Origin: Desulfogranum japonicum DSM 18378
GTDB lineage: Bacteria; Desulfobacterota; Desulfobulbia; Desulfobulbales; Desulfobulbaceae
Direction: 5' to 3'
DNA: 64,000 nt
NCBI RefSeq assembly: GCF_000429945.1
Contig: NZ_KE386993.1
Coordinates: forward strand, 71,943 to 135,942
Shown here piece by piece: positions 62,257 through 64,000 of the stretch (positions within the stretch are counted from its first letter, which is position 1; each line of letters opens with the position of its first letter). The translations under genes were made by a program, and so were the position numbers. The notes beneath the pieces are model-generated. The model worked only from the letters and a program-made list of their open reading frames with translations, was not told the DNA's origin and made no database searches.

Positions 62257-63393
62257 ATGAGGTTAGTGGTGATGAAAGAAGTCCATCCTGGGGAAACCCG
62301 TGTTCCTCTTGTACCAACGTCAGTAGCCAAACTGGTAAAACTTGGCGCTGATGTGGTTGTCGAAAGCGGAACAGGAGCAACCCTGGGCATTGAGGACTCA
62401 GAATACGCAGAGACCGGAGCTACTATCGGTACGAATAGAGAAGAAATGCTACAGACAGCCGATATCATTCTTCGGTTGCGCAAGCCACCAGCAGACGAAA
62501 TCAAGTTGATGAAGCGTGGCGCAATTCACGTAAGCTATCTTGATCCGTTTAATGAAAAACAACTTGTTGATGAGTTAGCTCAGGCAGGCGTCAATGCTTT
62601 TAGTCTCGAAATGCTTCCCAGAACGACCATTGCACAAAAAATGGATGTCCTCAGTTCCCAGGCTAATCTCGGCGGGTATGTTGCGGTAATTATAGCCGCA
62701 GAACAACTTGATCGCATTTTACCCATGATGACCACCCCGGCTGGAACAATAAAACCTGCCAGGGTTTTTATTATTGGTGTTGGCGTTGCCGGGCTGCAGG
62801 CAATAGCCACTGCAAAACGGCTGGGTGCCAGAGTTGAAGCCTTTGATACAAGGCCTGTGGTTGAAGAGCAGGTAAAGTCGTTGGGAGCCAAATTTGTCAA
62901 AGTGGATCTGGGTGAAACGGGACAAACCAAAGATGGATACGCGGTTCAACTCACGCCGGAACAATTGGAATTGCAAAAACAGGGGATGGCAAAAGCCTGT
63001 GCCCAGGCTGATATTGTTATTACTACAGCCCAGCTTTTTGGTCGACCTGCCCCTAGAATTATTGATCAGTCCATTCTTGACCAGATGCAACCTGGATCAA
63101 TCGTAGTGGATATGGCTGTGGAAACCGGAGGCAATGTTGAAGGTTCCGAGCTTGACAAAGTCATTAACAGCAATGGCGTAACCATCATGGGCATGGGCAA
63201 CCTTCCTGGACGAGTGGCACGCACAGCCAGTGAGATGTATTCTTCCAATATCTATAATTTTGTGGAACATTTTTGGGATAAAGAAGCTCAACGTTTTACG
63301 TTGAAACTCGAGGATGATCTTGTGAAAGGTGCATTGATCACCCATGAAGGTGAGATCTTCAGCACAATGTACAAATCCATAATGAACAAGTGA
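62257..63393 (+). CDS. pntAA: NAD(P) transhydrogenase subunit alpha part 1 (PntAA)
   Basis: The NAD(H)-binding subunit of the proton-translocating transhydrogenase that exchanges hydride between NADH and NADP+. The 378 residues include MKEVHPGETRVPLVPTSVAK, the substrate-binding region SSQANLGGYVAVIIAAEQL, the NAD fold IGVGVAGLQAIATAKRLGA and VVDMAVETGGNVEGSE. The ATG at 62257 follows GAGGAG. It is first in pntAA-pntAB-pntB; an open frame continuing back to 62191 overlaps mpl and is not used. Confidence 0.95.
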   Translation: MRLVVMKEVHPGETRVPLVPTSVAKLVKLGADVVVESGTGATLGIEDSEYAETGATIGTNREEMLQTADIILRLRKPPADEIKLMKRGAIHVSYLDPFNEKQLVDELAQAGVNAFSLEMLPRTTIAQKMDVLSSQANLGGYVAVIIAAEQLDRILPMMTTPAGTIKPARVFIIGVGVAGLQAIATAKRLGARVEAFDTRPVVEEQVKSLGAKFVKVDLGETGQTKDGYAVQLTPEQLELQKQGMAKACAQADIVITTAQLFGRPAPRIIDQSILDQMQPGSIVVDMAVETGGNVEGSELDKVINSNGVTIMGMGNLPGRVARTASEMYSSNIYNFVEHFWDKEAQRFTLKLEDDLVKGALITHEGEIFSTMYKSIMNK

Positions 63394-63401
63394 GGAATCC
63401 G

Positions 63402-63695
63402 ATGGAAGCTGTATATTTAACCTTTGTTTTCGTCCTGGCAATATTTCTTGGATTTGAACTGATCTCCAAGGTTCCTTCAACATTGCATACCCCGTTGATG
63501 TCCGGTTCAAATGCCATTTCCGGCATCACCTTGATTGGCGCCCTGGCTTCTTTGAAAATGGAAAATCCTGGTTTTGCCACTGTTCTTGGTACTCTTGCGG
63601 TCATATTTGCCACCATTAACGTGGTTGGCGGGTACGCCGTGACAAACAGGATGCTTGAGATGTTCAAGAAAAAAGACCAGGGGGAGGGTAAATAG
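63402..63695 (+). CDS. pntAB: NAD(P) transhydrogenase subunit alpha part 2 (PntAB)
   Basis: A 97-residue membrane subunit with three hydrophobic helices, including FVFVLAIFLGFELISKVPST and GFATVLGTLAVIFATINVVG. It corresponds to the membrane part of PntA in three-subunit transhydrogenases. The ATG at 63402 follows GAGG; an in-frame GTG at 63390 would overlap pntAA. Confidence 0.93.
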   Translation: MEAVYLTFVFVLAIFLGFELISKVPSTLHTPLMSGSNAISGITLIGALASLKMENPGFATVLGTLAVIFATINVVGGYAVTNRMLEMFKKKDQGEGK

Positions 63696-63697
63696 AA

Positions 63698-64000
63698 ATG
63701 GGTGCGCTTGGTATAAATTTTTCCTATGTCATTTCTGCCGGATTATTCATTTTCGGCTTAAAAATGCTGAGTTCTCCTGCAACTGCGCGCAAGGGGAATT
63801 TGTTATCAGCATTGGGAATGTTGATAGCTATAGTTGCAACCCTGCTTGCAACTGGTCTTGATTACAGATGGATTCTTCTGGGAATAGTTATTGGTACTGC
63901 CATCGGGTTATTTGCAGCCTATAAGGTTGAGATGACTTCTATGCCTGAGATGGTCGCGCTCTTTAATGGCTTTGGCGGGATTTCGAGCTTATTGCTGGCG
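63698..64000 (+). CDS. pntB: NAD(P) transhydrogenase subunit beta PntB (cut by window end)
   Basis: Only the first ~101 residues are in the window. They are hydrophobic and match the PntB start: several helices with GALGINFSYVISAGLFIFGL and the conserved loop MPEMVALFNGFGGISSLLLA at the edge. GGGGAGG lies upstream of the ATG, 2 bases after pntAB ends. PntB carries the NADP(H)-binding domain, which is beyond the window. Confidence 0.93.
   Translation, partial: MGALGINFSYVISAGLFIFGLKMLSSPATARKGNLLSALGMLIAIVATLLATGLDYRWILLGIVIGTAIGLFAAYKVEMTSMPEMVALFNGFGGISSLLLA

Noticed and set aside
1-64000. CRISPR arrays, tRNA or rRNA genes, complete insertion sequences
   Set aside because: No regularly spaced repeat array, no cloverleaf-like gene and no transposase were recognised; short repeats R1-R3 are the only mobile-element-like sequences.

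Overview
This window is chromosomal DNA of a Gram-negative bacterium. Gene content suggests a sulfate-reducer-like Desulfobacterota (deltaproteobacterial, Desulfobulbales-like) lineage. The evidence is lipid A genes with LpxI, LutABC-type lactate oxidation genes, an acyl-CoA carboxylase pair, a three-part PntAA/PntAB/PntB transhydrogenase, a chemoreceptor with a hemerythrin domain, and many c-di-GMP proteins. The lineage is inferred from gene content only. No rRNA, tRNA or CRISPR array was seen.

Layout. 0.3-5 kb: an anchored protein of unknown function, a hipBA-type toxin-antitoxin pair with operator-like palindromes, a possible integrase remnant, a DUF3592 protein. 5-9 kb: biotin carboxylase/BCCP plus carboxyltransferase operon. 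9.4-12.8 kb: tightly overlapping lutA-lutB-lutC-mobB operon. 13-19 kb: signalling block (GGDEF-EAL protein, MCP-hemerythrin, PilZ protein). 19.5-23.5 kb: a 1040-residue membrane protein of unknown function and methylglyoxal synthase. 24.5-30.8 kb: an unusual exopolysaccharide-type locus with an Alg44-like PilZ/HlyD protein, an Alg8-like glycosyltransferase fused to a pectate-lyase-like beta-helix, a TolC-like outer membrane protein and a membrane-anchored MshEN protein. 30.8-36.6 kb: YchJ, a CDF metal transporter, a solute-binding protein with a hybrid histidine kinase, small cysteine-rich proteins. 36.7-42.8 kb: a molybdate ABC transporter, an alpha/beta-hydrolase gene remnant, FapA, a pentapeptide-repeat protein, a ModE-like regulator. 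43.6-50.6 kb: DUF2332, an EamA transporter, a NamZ-like muramidase, lpxD-fabZ-lpxA-lpxI. 51-54.8 kb: UspA with a kinase-fold protein, a PilZ membrane protein, a fused HisH-HisF. 55-64 kb: murU-amgK-der operon, a CYTH protein, a secreted protein, a small protein with mpl, and pntAA-pntAB-pntB (cut by the window edge).

How it fits together. Four c-di-GMP receptor-type proteins (three PilZ with both signature motifs, one MshEN) and one GGDEF-EAL enzyme lie within 40 kb; two of the receptors belong to the polysaccharide locus. NamZ, MurU, AmgK and Mpl together outline a peptidoglycan-recycling route beside lipid A synthesis. ModABC, ModE and MobB point to molybdenum enzymes.

The best candidates for something undescribed are the 24.5-30.8 kb polysaccharide locus and three families of short, non-coding, palindromic repeats between genes (called R1, R2 and R3 here). 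R1 has four copies whose hairpin arms differ in sequence yet keep pairing. One R2 copy supplies the C-terminal end of the pentapeptide-repeat protein.
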